Shown here piece by piece: positions 1 through 11,921 of a DNA stretch of 64,000 nt. Numbering within the stretch: the first letter of the stretch is position 1; each line of letters opens with the position of its first letter. Source of the DNA: Anaeramoeba flamelloides (taxonomy: Eukaryota > Metamonada > Anaeramoebidae). The translations under genes were made by a program, and so were the position numbers. The stretch lies in the NCBI GenBank assembly GCA_027625915.1, contig JANTQA010000029.1, forward strand, positions 3,348,001-3,412,000. The letters are read 5' to 3'. The notes under the pieces were generated by a model, which saw only the letters and a list, made by a program, of their open reading frames with translations, had not been told where the DNA came from and searched no databases.

Positions 1-21
1 GGGCCACTTTGACTGAAAAAG

Positions 22-58
<37 letters not shown>
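1..58 (+). repeat. Short conserved motif followed by (TA)n microsatellite, copy 1
   Basis: The first ~30 bases (GGGCCACTTTGACTGAAAAA, then GAGTTTATATA) run directly into about 14 TA dinucleotides. The same motif followed by TA repeats recurs at 600-656, and a weaker version lies at about 21258-21290. A fixed non-repetitive head attached to a microsatellite tail suggests the end of a small mobile element. The left part is cut by the window edge. Confidence 0.55.
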
Positions 59-64
<6 letters not shown>

Positions 65-599
65 TATTTCACTCAAAGGTCTATAGCCAAAAATAAAAAG
101 TCCACTTGTTTTTAATAACCAACCAAATTTTGATTTTTAAGAAATATGGGAAATAATAAACTTTGTATTAGGGTCAATAATCATAAAAGAAAAACCTAAC
201 AAACCATAAATTTTAAAAAAAAAAAAAAATAAATAAATTTTTATTTCACACTTTTCATTGTAACGCCTCGTACAAAATTCTCAATTTCTTTAGGAAATAA
301 AATTGTTGATAATAAGGTTTTTTACTTGTAAATGTATGAATTTTAAAAGAAAATACAAAACCTCACTTTTCTTAATGTAAATTTGGAGTTTCAAACATTT
401 TTGTTTTCAAATTTAATTTTAAAAAAAAAAAAAAAAAAAGCAAATCAAAAAAAAAAAAAAAAAACAAAAAGCAAAAAACAAAAAAAACAAAATTTTTATA
501 ATCTGTGAAAAAATGATTTTGATCTAAAAATTGAAATTTTAGTTTGAGAAGAATAATGAATTAAACTCTTGGAATGTGTTCTATTTCTTCAATAAAACT

Positions 600-656
600 G
601 GGCCACTTTGACTAAAAAAGAGTTTATATAGATATATATATATATATATATATATA
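600..656 (+). repeat. Short conserved motif followed by (TA)n microsatellite, copy 2
   Basis: This copy repeats the 30-base head of the element at position 1 with one obvious change (GACTAAAA for GACTGAAA) and again leads into TA repeats. The sequence downstream of the two TA tracts is not similar, so the shared unit ends at the microsatellite. Confidence 0.55.
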
Positions 657-910
657 AATTAAATTTCATTATAAATGTTCCAATTTTTTTTTTACTTTTT
701 TTTTTTGTTTTTAGACGAAAAATAATATATTAAGTGTATAGAACTGAATATTAAAATAGTAATTTTTTTATTATAATAAATAACTTCAATTTATAAAAAT
801 ATTTAGTTTCAAAATTTGATTTTTAATTAACCAATTATTTTGAAATGGAGTTTATCATCGTTATTTTTAATCTGTAAGAAAACGATTTCAAATCAATTGA
901 TTTTTATATA

Positions 911-1105
911 CTGTCAGTTCAACTTTTAGGATACAAATGGTCACAGAAATTTAATGCACAAAAAAATTCTAAATTGGGGGTCGAAATTACTGATTCTAGT
1001 TAAATAATCGGTGACAAAAAAAATGAATAAAAAGTTAAGAAATTTGAGATTTTTTTGTGGTTTAAATTTCATTGGCAGTTTTTCTCTTAAAAGTGGGACT
1101 GACTG
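911..1105 (+). mobile_element. Tc1/mariner-like MITE, diverged copy
   Basis: A 195-bp sequence with inverted ends (CTGTCAGTTCAACTTTTAGG at the left, the complement of CAGTCAGTCCCACTTTTAAG at the right), flanked by TA on each side. It shares its ends, size and the central motif GATTCTAGT with three better copies at 14.8-16.0 kb, in the same orientation as the first two. It has no coding capacity. This is the most decayed of the four copies. Confidence 0.65.
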
Positions 1106-1984
1106 TAAATAAAAAAGTGAGATTTTTTTAAAAAAATAAAGACATTTTTGAAGAATAATTTATCTAACTGAAGTAAAATTCGATAAAGTTAAAATTCCTG
1201 TCTAAAAAAAATGGAACTTCTTGGTTTTGATGAAATTACATACAAATTAAAATTTTCCTTGGAGGAGAGTTAGATAATTATAATATTAATGTTAAAACAG
1301 CCAACTTAGAGTATTAAAGGAACAGTAAAAGAATTTTTTACAAACCCGAAAAATAATTAGTTAAGGGCTGAAAGGCCAAGAATACTGAAAAATTATGATA
1401 ATTAGTAATAATATCATAAAACATTCGGGCTGTATGGTGCCACCAGGTACCTTATTGTCTACTTTTTGGAGGGATTGGGAAAAATATTTGATTTTACCCC
1501 ATTCCCCGAAAAAACTTGAAAATCTTGCAGTTTTTTTTTTTTTTTGTTTTTTAAGAAATAAGCAATAAATTTCATTTTCAAATCAAAATAAACATTTAAA
1601 AAAAAAATAACAACAATAAATATTAAAATCGATATATTCAATTTTCATTTAACTTTTAATGAATTTCACAAAATACCAAACAGGTATTCTTATGTTCTTA
1701 AATAAAAATAAAATCAAAAATAAATATTACATTTTTAGCAAAAATCATTTCAACACAGAAATATAAAGATAAATCCAACATTTTATTTGGCACTGTCCAT
1801 TTTTTGAAAAAAAAATCTAAAAGTAGGATTAAAGCCCTAATTTTAAATAAATAGTAATAATAAAAAAGTGAAAGAATAACATCTTTGATGTTTTTTCAAA
1901 ATAATAATTCATTAATGGTCTTGTCATCTGGTTACAATAAAGAAACATATAATTATCTTTTAAAATATAAAAACAAAAATTCAA

Positions 1985-2705
1985 AAAATGCTAACTAAAA
2001 GTGTCCATCAAGTGCTATGGAGTGCCGTTAAGTGCTCAAGTTTTCTGGAATGTAAAAGAATAGAGTAAAATCAAAGATTTTAACTATTCTTTTAAATTCT
2101 GGCTAACCTAACTGCAGTTTTTTTCTAATTTTAGAAATAAATACAAAATTTCCGAAATTTTCTTTTCATTTCTTAAATTAAAAAAAAAAAAACAGCGATT
2201 TTCCCCGATTCAAAAAAATAGAGAAAAATCTTAGATTTAACTCAATTCTTTAAAAATTCTGTAAAAGCTAGACGGGTTTTTTTTTTTTTTGGTTTTCTAT
2301 TTATTTGTGATGTGTTCTAGGTTTTTTTGAGGTTTTCTATTTTATTGGTAAAGTTTTCTAGGTTTTTAAGGTTTTCTCTATTATTTGTGAAGTGTATTAG
2401 GTTTTTTTGAGTTATTCCATTTTATTTGTGACATGTTTTTGGTTTTCTTGGTGTTTTCAGTTTTCTAAATAAAGTGTTCTAGGTTTTTTTTACTTTTGAA
2501 ATAAAAAGAAAATTTATTAAAATTGTCGGTTTTATTTCTAAAGTAAAAAAAACCTAATGAAAATCACTTGATTTTCCAATGAAACAAAAAACTTGGAAAA
2601 AATAGAACGAATGGTGCCTAGGTTTTCCAGGACTCAAAAGAATTGAGCAAAATCTATGATTTTACTCAATTCTTTTAAATTCTGGAAAACCTAACTGCTG
2701 TAAGA
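1985..2705. repeat. Modular repeat block with ~65-bp palindromes, locus 1
   Basis: The block contains three copies (about 2044-2103, 2206-2262 and 2623-2692) of a palindrome that reads roughly CAGAATTCAAAAGAATTGAG, a short centre, then its complement. They are separated by runs of the phrase GTTTTCTAGGTTTTT and by the phrase AGTGCTATGGAGTGCCG. The same modules occur at 56575-57360, and in part at 50150-50770. Noncoding; probably a short interspersed or hairpin-forming element family. Confidence 0.6.
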
Positions 2706-4007
2706 GGAAATTAATTTCTCCCCACAAAATATGAAGAAAAAAAAAATAATTAGAATTTCAGAAAAAACAGTTAAACAGGGTTTTTAATTGGGAAGCTTGG
2801 ACTGAAAAGGTAAACTAAAATCGAAAAATCCAAAAAATATTAAATATTTAAATATAAAATGGGTTATTCAATTCATTATCAGTTTTTTCCATTACTTCCT
2901 TTTAATAAAGGGTTTAATATGATCAATTCTATTATAAAAAATTTGTTCATAAAAAATTGGTCTTTTTTCGAGTTCTTCAAAACACTTCATCAGATTTCAA
3001 TAAAAAGGAATCCAAACCTTATATATTTATTGGTTCAATGGGGAATGATATCATGGTTTACTCTTTGAATCTAATGTATTTCTTCTTTTTATTGATTCAA
3101 ATATTCATTCTCAAGTCTAAATAGGGTTTCAAATTAAATATTGTGTGGAATTTTTTTTCTCCAATAAAATTTTTTTTTAATAATCCTTGATAAAATATCT
3201 GGAAATATACTTTTTAATCAAAATAAACAGAAAAATATAAGATAGGTTACTTTTTAATCTTACACCACTGCCAAAATAAAGTAAGAAATCAATTCTCACG
3301 AAAAGTAATTGTAGTTTTTTCTCATTTTGAAAATTACTTTTTACAATAATTGACCAATCAGAAAAAATGTTTCCCAATAATACAAGAAATTGCGATTAAA
3401 CTCTTTATCTTCTTTAAAGTGGATGAAGTAGTCGATATTTATCGTTTTTAATGTTGTAATTTTATTATCTGTCACTTTGCGATAATTGTTTGAATCAAAA
3501 AAAAATTTTTTTTTTAGGGGAATTAGATCTCAATAAGCACAATAAATATAGTTTGCGCAACTATTTTGTGGTTCACTACCATTTCTTAAAAACTTTAAAA
3601 AGGTAAAAATATTCTACTAATCTATTAAAATTTTAAAAAGAGACCTAATTCAATTTTACATGAATCATATTGATTTTCTCAACAAAAAAATATCGAAAAA
3701 AGAAAAATTTTAGTGTAAAATTTAGTATTCGTTAACAATTTCAGAAATTTAAATTTTTTCTTCTTTGTAATTTTTTGTGAGACAATTTGACATTTTCTTT
3801 TTATTTTTCAAGTATTAAAAGCAAATTCGAACAGTTTTTTTGTCACAACATATAAATTCTTGTTTGTAAAAGTTGATCTTTTGAAAAATGAGATTTTTTC
3901 TTTTGAATTTATGTAAATCTACCCTCGATGATTAAATCTTCTTCAAGTGATATCCATGTTCAAGTTTTTAACAGAATAAACATAACAGAGAAACAAAAAT
4001 CAACTAA

Positions 4008-4093
4008 GTAAGTTTATCATACTTTATTTCTCATTTCTTATCATTTTTTTTTCAAAATCTTTTGCTGATTCAAAAATTTTTTATCTTGTTCAG
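4008..4093 (+). other. Intron in the 5' UTR of the homeobox gene
   Basis: A GTAAGT donor at 4008 and a pyrimidine-rich acceptor ending TTGTTCAG at 4093 define an 86-nt intron. The acceptor abuts the ATG of the next gene. After splicing, the codon before the ATG would be TAA, so the ATG at 4094 is the true start. Confidence 0.7.
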
Positions 4094-5116
4094 ATGAATT
4101 TCCCTCAAAATCATTCTATTTCTAGAGTTCAATTAGCAAAATCGTGCTTGCGTGGGGCTGAATTACAAGATGAAGAACATAATAAAAACGAGAGTCTACG
4201 AAAAGTTGTTGCTTTATTATGCCAAATAAGTCAATCAAAAAAAGACACAAACCAAAATTATGAAATAAATAAAAACAGTTTGCTGGACAAAGAAGAAATA
4301 TTGAAACAAAAAAACAAGAAGACGTCAACTGTTTGTAAATTTAGGACTTACAGCCTTCACCAAAACCAGAGAAAGGACGAAAAATTAATTACTCTTTTAT
4401 ATGTCTTGAAAAATGAAATAGAAACAAATTTCAATCTTGGAACTCTGGACAGTAACACCACCACAAACCAAAGAAGGGATCACTATTCTCAGCAAGTTCT
4501 TGGCAACCAAAATTTATTACTGGAACAAATCAAAAAGATGCCCAAAAAATGTTCTCTGAACTATGCACAACTGTTATTTGAAAAATTTACAAAGGAAACA
4601 AACAATTTGGAAAAATCAAGGCAAATGTGGCTAAAAGCTATACGGAAAAACTCAAAATCAAATTTATTTCAAGACAAAGAATCCATGATCAATTTAGAAA
4701 ATCATGTACATCAAAAATTCGATGAGCTAAATCAGCTTTTAACAAACAAAATATTATTGGAAATCAAAAAAATTCAAAGCCAAACAAAAACGGAACAACA
4801 AAATCAAAAAAAACAGATAATAACTTTAAGATCCAAAAAGAGTCAGGCTAATTTAATGAAGCCAACCAATAAGAAGTGTGCAACCAAAATTTGCCGTAAA
4901 AGATTGCCAAATTCAAGCAAACTTGCTTTAAAACAGTGGATCGAAAAAAAAGTTTACACAACAAACGGGCCATTTGCAACTTATCAAGAAAAAAAAATTC
5001 TCTGTAAAAAAACTGGTTTGGCTTTGAAACAAGTTTCTTCTTACCTTGGCAATTACAGAAGAAAATTGAAAAATAAAATAAGGAAAGGTGAAATTCCAAT
5101 TCCTGATTGGTATTAA
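4094..5116 (+). CDS. TALE-like homeodomain protein
   Basis: A 340-residue protein, probably a nuclear DNA-binding transcription factor. The C-terminal 60 residues (about 268-328) read as a TALE (three-amino-acid-loop-extension) homeodomain: LP at the start, W at 282, then PFATYQEKKIL in place of the usual PYPTxEEKxxL loop and helix, TGLALKQV entering helix 3, and N320-Y-R322-R at the DNA-contacting positions 51-54. The canonical WF of helix 3 is replaced by YL, so the domain is diverged. The first 260 residues are hydrophilic, rich in Lys, Asn and Gln with some helical heptads, and I recognise no PBX/MEIS/KNOX partner domain. The start is fixed by an in-frame stop just upstream in the spliced message. 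No intron is needed inside the coding region. Confidence 0.8.
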   Translation: MNFPQNHSISRVQLAKSCLRGAELQDEEHNKNESLRKVVALLCQISQSKKDTNQNYEINKNSLLDKEEILKQKNKKTSTVCKFRTYSLHQNQRKDEKLITLLYVLKNEIETNFNLGTLDSNTTTNQRRDHYSQQVLGNQNLLLEQIKKMPKKCSLNYAQLLFEKFTKETNNLEKSRQMWLKAIRKNSKSNLFQDKESMINLENHVHQKFDELNQLLTNKILLEIKKIQSQTKTEQQNQKKQIITLRSKKSQANLMKPTNKKCATKICRKRLPNSSKLALKQWIEKKVYTTNGPFATYQEKKILCKKTGLALKQVSSYLGNYRRKLKNKIRKGEIPIPDWY

Positions 5117-8100
5117 TAATAATTTATAGAAATTTAACTCTTTTGCATATACCTTCCACAAAAGCTTTTTACTTATTACAAGTTTTAATTATCTATTTGA
5201 AAAAGTTCTTTTTTATTTATTTTTTCAATTATTTTTATTTTCTCAATATTTTTTATTGTTTTGTTTTTATTTTATTTACAATTTATTCTAATAATTAAGC
5301 TTTTATTATAATTTTTCTTTTTATAAATACCCCAAGGTTTATCTATGATAAAAATAAATTTACTATCAATAGTATAATCAAGGGTTATTGATTAATGAAA
5401 ATTCAATTGATATTGAAAGATAATCTATTGGGATGTGATTAGAAATAGAGATTTCGATGGAAATCTATCTTTTAATTGGATTTTTATCTATTTATTTTTT
5501 TTTAAAGTATCTGATAAATAAATCAAAGATTTTTTTTTTTTATAGGAATTTACATAAATCTTTAAAATATTTTGTTAATAAATTATTCAATTGTCTTTCA
5601 TTTTGAAAAATAAAAAAAAAAAAAGTAAATTGTTAATAATATGAGGCATTCTACTTAAAAAAAAAAAAAAAATCAAGTAAACTTACAGCTACTACAGGGA
5701 TTAGGTACAATAGTGAACATACGTTTAAGGGTATATTATGTTTTTGGTTTTGAAATAATAAAGAAAGCTGGTTAAAAAATTGGAAATCAAAAAATATCAG
5801 ACCTTTTTTAGAATCAAGTTGAATAAATTAATTTATTGGTTGGTGTTAAATTGTTGATATCTTGAGGGGGGGGGGATCTACCAATTTAAGAAAAAAAAAT
5901 AATAACAGTGATCAAAATAATACCTTTCCAACAAGTAGAATATGTATTTCAAAATATAATCTGTTTTTTTGTTTTTTTTTCGTGTTACCATTTAATAGCC
6001 AATTCATCTGCTCAGTAGTATTCCTAAGTTCAAATCAATTTTGAATGTAAAACCCTTGATATTTTCATTAAATTTTAAATTATCAATGCAATTAGTTGAA
6101 AATTTTTAATAATATTTTCTCAGTTTTTTTGAATTTTTTTTGTTTTTTTGAAGAATAAATTTTCTGCTAAATTTACTCTTTTTTTTTGAGATAAATTTTC
6201 CAATTTGATCATTTATTTTTAGAATTTCTTTTTAACATAATAGAACTTTAAGAAACCAACATCATATTTACTGATGGTTAATTGTCTGTTTCTTTGGCCT
6301 GTACATGTATAAGTCTTCTATAAAAAATAAAAAAACAAGTTTTTTTATTTTGAAACATAAAATTAAACTTTTACACACACATTATTTTGAGAACAGTAAA
6401 AAAAATTTTTTTTTTTTTAAAGTAAAGTCAAGAAAATTTAGGGAATGTTCAAAATCATTCAATTTAATAACTCCGGGGGCATACATGTTTTTAGGTTTTA
6501 ATTTTTGAGAGAATTAGCTAACATATGGGACATTAAAGAGGAAATCTACTCATTGAAAAGTTGGATCAACTTAGTTGGTCTATGTAAAATTTATTAAAAG
6601 TTTTGTCATCAATGATGAAAATATAAAAATTAATTTCAATGTTTTCGATAGTTCAGTTGAAAGTTAAAGATCTTTTGGAGAACAATTTCTTCAAAGTATC
6701 ATTTAAAAAATAATAAACTAGTTGTTCTGGTTTAAATTTGTTTGTTTAGTTTTATTGTACTTTATTTTGTATCAATTTAAATCCCAAGTTGAAAAAATAA
6801 ATAGCAATTCATATTCTTTCATTTGTTATACATTCTCCTTATTATATCGCCTCGTTTTGGATCCCCTTCAAGACTCAAAACATGATATTGTTCTAGTACT
6901 AAGATGATATTAATTACCTTTCTTGTAAATACTCAACATCATTTTATATCACTATAAACAATATCATATTTTTCGTTCTTATAGTTCAAACTCGAAATAT
7001 TATAAGGGAATTATTTCCAAATCAAAAATATAAACACTTTTATCTAAAAAAAAGTCAATTTTTAATAATTTCTGAATGAATAAATAATCTAGATATTATC
7101 AAATAATTTTCTAGGGTGTTATATTCTTTATCTTCAAATGTAAAATAAAAAAATATCAAAATTTTCTCACAAACATAATAGAGAAATGATTTTATCATAA
7201 ATATAATTTAGATTTTTTTAGTCATTTTGATTTTTTTAAAAAAATTCAGGATAAAGTATTTGAATAGAAAATAAATAAATAAGATTATTATTAATTAAAA
7301 ATACTATGTTTACTTTTTTATTAGAAATTTCACATAGGAAACATTTTTTGTATTGATCAAATCAACTTTCAATGATTGTATTTAACCATTAAAAATATAT
7401 TTACATACCCTTTAAAATATTTAAATTCAGTTAATCTTTTAAGTGAACAATATTAAAAGAACTCTAAGAAAAAAATCAGTTTTATACTGTAATTTTTTCG
7501 AATTTTTTTTTAATTAGTCTATTTTCAATGAATATTAAAAAAAATAAATTGCTTAAATTGGGGTATTTAATGGGACTTGATTATCTTTCAAAGTTTGTAA
7601 CTAAAAAGTGGTGTGACGAGAAATGTGTGTTTTTTTATTGAAATGATCAAAAATTTGCTTATAATTAGCCTTTAATATAAATTTGTAAAATAAGATTTTT
7701 ATTCAATCTCGAAGTTTGGTTATTGATACAAATTTGACTTTATATGAGATTATTTTCAAAAATTCTTTAATTTTTTATCAATAAATAAGATTTTATTTCA
7801 TTGATACGATCAAGTTATTTTCCTATTTATAAATCAAAAATTAAGGGGCATTTGAAAAATAGATTAATAAATAAATTTTATTTGAATAAAATAGATAAAA
7901 ACTCAATTAAAAAAAATACTTTTTAAAATAATTTAAGTGTGATATACATTTCCTTGATAGTGGATATCACTTTTATATCTAATTAAATATTTAGAATCTT
8001 ATAAGAACGTTGAATCAAGAATTTCGTGTTCTTTTTAAAATTTAGGAGTTTTTTTTTCCCTAATTTGTGTTCAGGGTAAAACTATTTTCTAACTAAAATC

Positions 8101-9115
8101 AAATTTTCTCTTCGAAATGTTCGAAAATAAAATTTTCATAAAGTCTCTTACATTTTTCACACCCGTTTACGATATTATCGAGTTGATGGATATAGGTTAA
8201 ATATACTTGAATATATAGAGTAGAAAATAAGAGAAGTAAGGGGTATACAATTTTTTTATAAATGTATTTTTTTGTTTACGGTTGAGAGAAAAATGTTTTG
8301 AAGAGAAAAATGGTTGGACACCATTTTAAATGGGAACATTACTGAAAATGATTTTTAATTTCTTTCGTTTGTGAAATAACTAAAGAAAATAACAATCGTC
8401 TACTTTTTTAGAATAAGGACTTGAGTAATTCTACTTTTTCAAAACCTTATCTCTTATAATCTAAAGCAAGTTTAAAAATTACCATTTTCAGAATTAATAA
8501 TAAACTTTACTACAACTTGGATTTTTGTTAAAATAGCATGATCTACTTTAGTTATCAACCATTCAAATGAGTATTCTACACACACCAGATATTAATGAAC
8601 TTGTAACACATTTAAACCTGGATTTATATAAAATTCACCGAGTTATCAATAGGATTTGATTTTCAATTTTACGATTGTTCCCAATTAAAAAGGGTATCTA
8701 ACCTTTTTTCTGTTTCCAACATTTTTCTCTCAACAGTTAGTATCTACTATAAAAATTTTGATTTCAAAATGTTTGAAGAAATCATTACTCTGAGAAGATA
8801 ATCATATTTTTTTAATCTGTGATCTTCTGACAGAAATACTAACTAATTTTTTCAAATAAAATTATAAATTTTTCATCAAACCAAACATCTCGTATTAATC
8901 TGCCTTTTCTAAAGTAGGGCCTTTTTCTAGAAAAATTGGCATCAAAACAAAATACTAAAAAATAAGTGACGATAATTTTCAAATTATTTTTATTCTATTC
9001 AAGACAAAAAAATGTAATAATTCACAATTTGTCTAAGAAAAAAACAATTGTGGACACTTTGGTTGTTTCAAAATTTCATTTTTATGATTATTTTTATAAG
9101 GAATTCTTTTTCAAA
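5117..9115. other. Gene-free AT-rich region
   Basis: About 4 kb without a supported gene. Short open frames at 5862-6044, 6305-6508 and 6722-6907 show no domain and follow local T-rich composition. A G-run lies near 5866-5875. I see no long repeat, tRNA-like cloverleaf or inverted element. Confidence 0.6.
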
Positions 9116-9680
9116 ATGTCCAACAAAAGAAAAAAGAAGAAATTAGGTTTCTTTGTAAATTTTGGTGAAAATTCTAGTATAAGCGAAAAGTCGAGTTCAA
9201 CAAATTCTGAATCGAATAGTGAACACGGATCAAATACAAAAACAAATTCGAGTAATACCCCAAGTTCGTCTTCAGATCCAGATAAAAACTCATCTTCATC
9301 CTCTTCGTCACATTCTTCTTCATCGTCATCACCATCGGAAACCTCACCTTCCTCTGTTTCATCATCAACAGAATCATCAACAACAACATCAACTCAAGTT
9401 AAAAAATCAAAGTCTCCCGATTCGTCTTTGTCTGACTCTGCTGTGAGTTCGGGACAATCCTCAATCGAAAACCAGTATCAAGCATTTAAAAAACCAAAAA
9501 AATCCGAATCAAACTCTTATTCTTCAACAACCCCATTCAGTTCAAGTCAAACAGATTCCTCAACCCCAGTTTCTGAGAAAAGTTTAACTTCAAGTACGAC
9601 AAATTCTGAATCAAATAGCGAAGAACCTTCTCTCAGAAAAAAAAAAAAAAAATCAAAAAAATCAAAAAAATCAAAAAAAT

Positions 9681-9722
<42 letters not shown>

Positions 9723-11533
9723 CACAAAAAAACAAAAAAAACAAGATCTAAGAACCAACAAGAAAAACAAAAAAACGAAAACAAAACCCAAGAAAAGCAA
9801 GTCTGGTCAAAAAAGTAATATTTGGACTACAACAGGAAAATTGAAAAGGACCAATATTAAAGGAATTGTCAAAAAATTAATAAAACATGAACCAAAAAAA
9901 AGCGGGCACTCCATCGACATGTGCTTTTTGATGGACACAACAAATTCAATGAGGGAGTATGTCAAAATCTGCCGAAAAAAAATTTTTGATATTTTGGAAT
10001 ACTTTCCAAAAAACGACAGCACAAACAAGATCAGATTTTCCTTTGTCGGGTACAAAGATATTGATCACGATCAAAGGGTTGAGAAATTGGATTTCATTGA
10101 ACGCAACGAAATGGAAAAGTTTAAGGATTTTCTGGATCAAATCAAATACTCTCGTGGGGTAGATGGTGCCGAGGATGTATTGATCGGGCTGGAAACTGCG
10201 CTCACTCTGAGTTGGAGTTCCAACTGTAAATTGATGATCCACTTTGGTGATGCGCCTTGCCATGGAGAGAAATTCCAGGGCCTTCCTGTTTCGGACAATT
10301 ACCCAGGCGGTTTGTCTGATTCAAGGGATGCCAAAATGCTTCTCAAGGACTTTGCCAGGCAAGGGATCGACTATTACTTCGGGGCGATCACCCACTTCAC
10401 GGACAAGATGATCAAAAAATTCGAAAGCTATTATAACACAGACGATCGGAAGCTGCACTCGTTCGAGGCAAACACGGGGAACGACCATTTCCAAAAGAGC
10501 GTCGTTACCTGTATTGAGAATACACTCAAATTGCAAGAGACCATTTCCAAGAACCATCATCTCAAAATCCAAAAGTCGATCATTGCAAAGAATTATAAAA
10601 AGCACAGAAAATCGCATCACAAGGAGAAACACAAGAGAGGGAAAGATTACGCAAAGGGCTGGGGCTGTGTAGAGAATGCCGTCACATATCGGATCAATCC
10701 AAAAACGACTCTGGATGATATCTTATCGTTGAAGAAGATCGATTACTTAAAGGAAAAAACAAAAGTAATCATTTCGAAAAGCATTGTTGGTAAAGGAACC
10801 TTCAGAGAATGCTATAAATTAATTGACCTAGCATCAGGTGACTTACTCGTGTCAAAGCAATATATATATTCTGAAGAAACAAAGAGACAAAATGGAATTA
10901 ATTGCAAAAAAGAAAGTCTGATCCAATTTATCTCAAAAAAGCTTGCACAAAGGTTCAATTCGGAAAATCCCTACAAGGCAGTGGATTTTTTAGAATCATT
11001 TGTTTATTATTTCCCCGACCGAAAAAAACATTGCTGGACAATAGTTGAGCCATATTTAAAAGGCGAATATGTCAAATATTCCAATAATGGGGGGTATAAG
11101 ATCGGTAATAACCAATACTTGACAACACAGGCATTCTCGCATTACACTTACGAATTCACCAAAGGTCAGCTCATCGTTGTAGACTTACAGGGCGTGTTTT
11201 ATATTTTGACAGACCCGGCAATACATTTTATAGACAAAAGGTTCGATAACAAGACTAATCGCTCCAAAACAGGAATAAAGGATTTTTTTAAAAATCACGA
11301 ATGTACCAAATTATGTAAAATAATGAGCTTGGAACCAAATAAATATCAAACGAACAGTGAAATTACAAACACTCTCAGTCAAACAACTTTTATAAAGGAA
11401 AAAAACTTTAGAATAGTTTGCTCAAATGCCTTTTGTGGGAATGATGTTTCAGTTCCCAGAAACAAATATAGTTCAAAAAAGACATTTTATTGTAAAGGTT
11501 GTGAAAATGAAATCCTTAAACTTGAAAACATGG

Positions 11534-11538
<5 letters not shown>
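9116..11538 (+). CDS. vWA-domain alpha-kinase (VwkA/MHCK-like)
   Basis: A probable atypical Ser/Thr kinase of the alpha-kinase family, about 807 residues. The in-frame ATG at 9116 opens a Ser/Thr-rich, low-complexity N-terminus that ends in a poly-Lys stretch. A vWA domain follows with the metal-site motif DTTNS (about 9934) and the typical GDAPCHG (about 10247). The alpha-kinase domain starts near 10740: a glycine loop GKGTFRECYKL, the lysine in VSKQY, QAFSHYTYE, the catalytic VVDLQG, LTDP, and the zinc site HECTKLC with the histidine of AFSH. A C-terminal tail adds CSNAFC and CKGC, a possible zinc knuckle. Family knowledge: Dictyostelium VwkA has this domain pair and influences myosin II. 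The Ser-rich and kinase frames are joined only across an A40 run (9682-9721), where the assembled sequence changes frame. Confidence 0.88.
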
Positions 11539-11564
<26 letters not shown>

Positions 11565-11890
11565 TCTCCACTCGCTTGTTCCTTCTTTTATTCGATTGTC
11601 TGTTTGCTTATGAATAATCATATATTCACTCGTTGATTATTGATATTTTATAATAGAACGTCGATATTATAATTATTTTTTAAATAATAATAATTTGTAA
11701 TTTTTAAAAGAAACAACATTTTTTTTAAAAAAAAAAAAATTTTTCTCAACCAATTAAAATTAAACAAATTTCTGATTTAATTTCTTTGAGAATGAAGAAT
11801 TGTTGCTAATACTTTTTTAAATCACTTTTTTGTAGCTAATAAGTGTTTGAAAAAATTAAATATCAAAGATTTATCCAAAATAATATGGGA

Positions 11891-11921
<31 letters not shown>

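Larger units (their letters stand above)
1..4007. other. Gene-free AT-rich region left of the homeobox gene
   Basis: No convincing coding sequence is visible. The open frames here (about 60-70 codons at 1459-1641, 2859-3068 and 3177-3377) have the composition expected of random AT-rich DNA and match no family I know. The region holds two copies of a short motif followed by a TA microsatellite, one diverged MITE and a block of palindromic repeats, all listed separately. Confidence 0.7.

Noticed and set aside
1459-1641. 60-codon minus-strand frame
   Set aside because: Hydrophobic and Lys-rich from A/T runs; no homologous feature.
5117-9115. Search for paired GAAAGATAATC phrases (5410 and 7575) as an inverted element
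   Set aside because: Only about 11 bases match; chance in AT-rich DNA.
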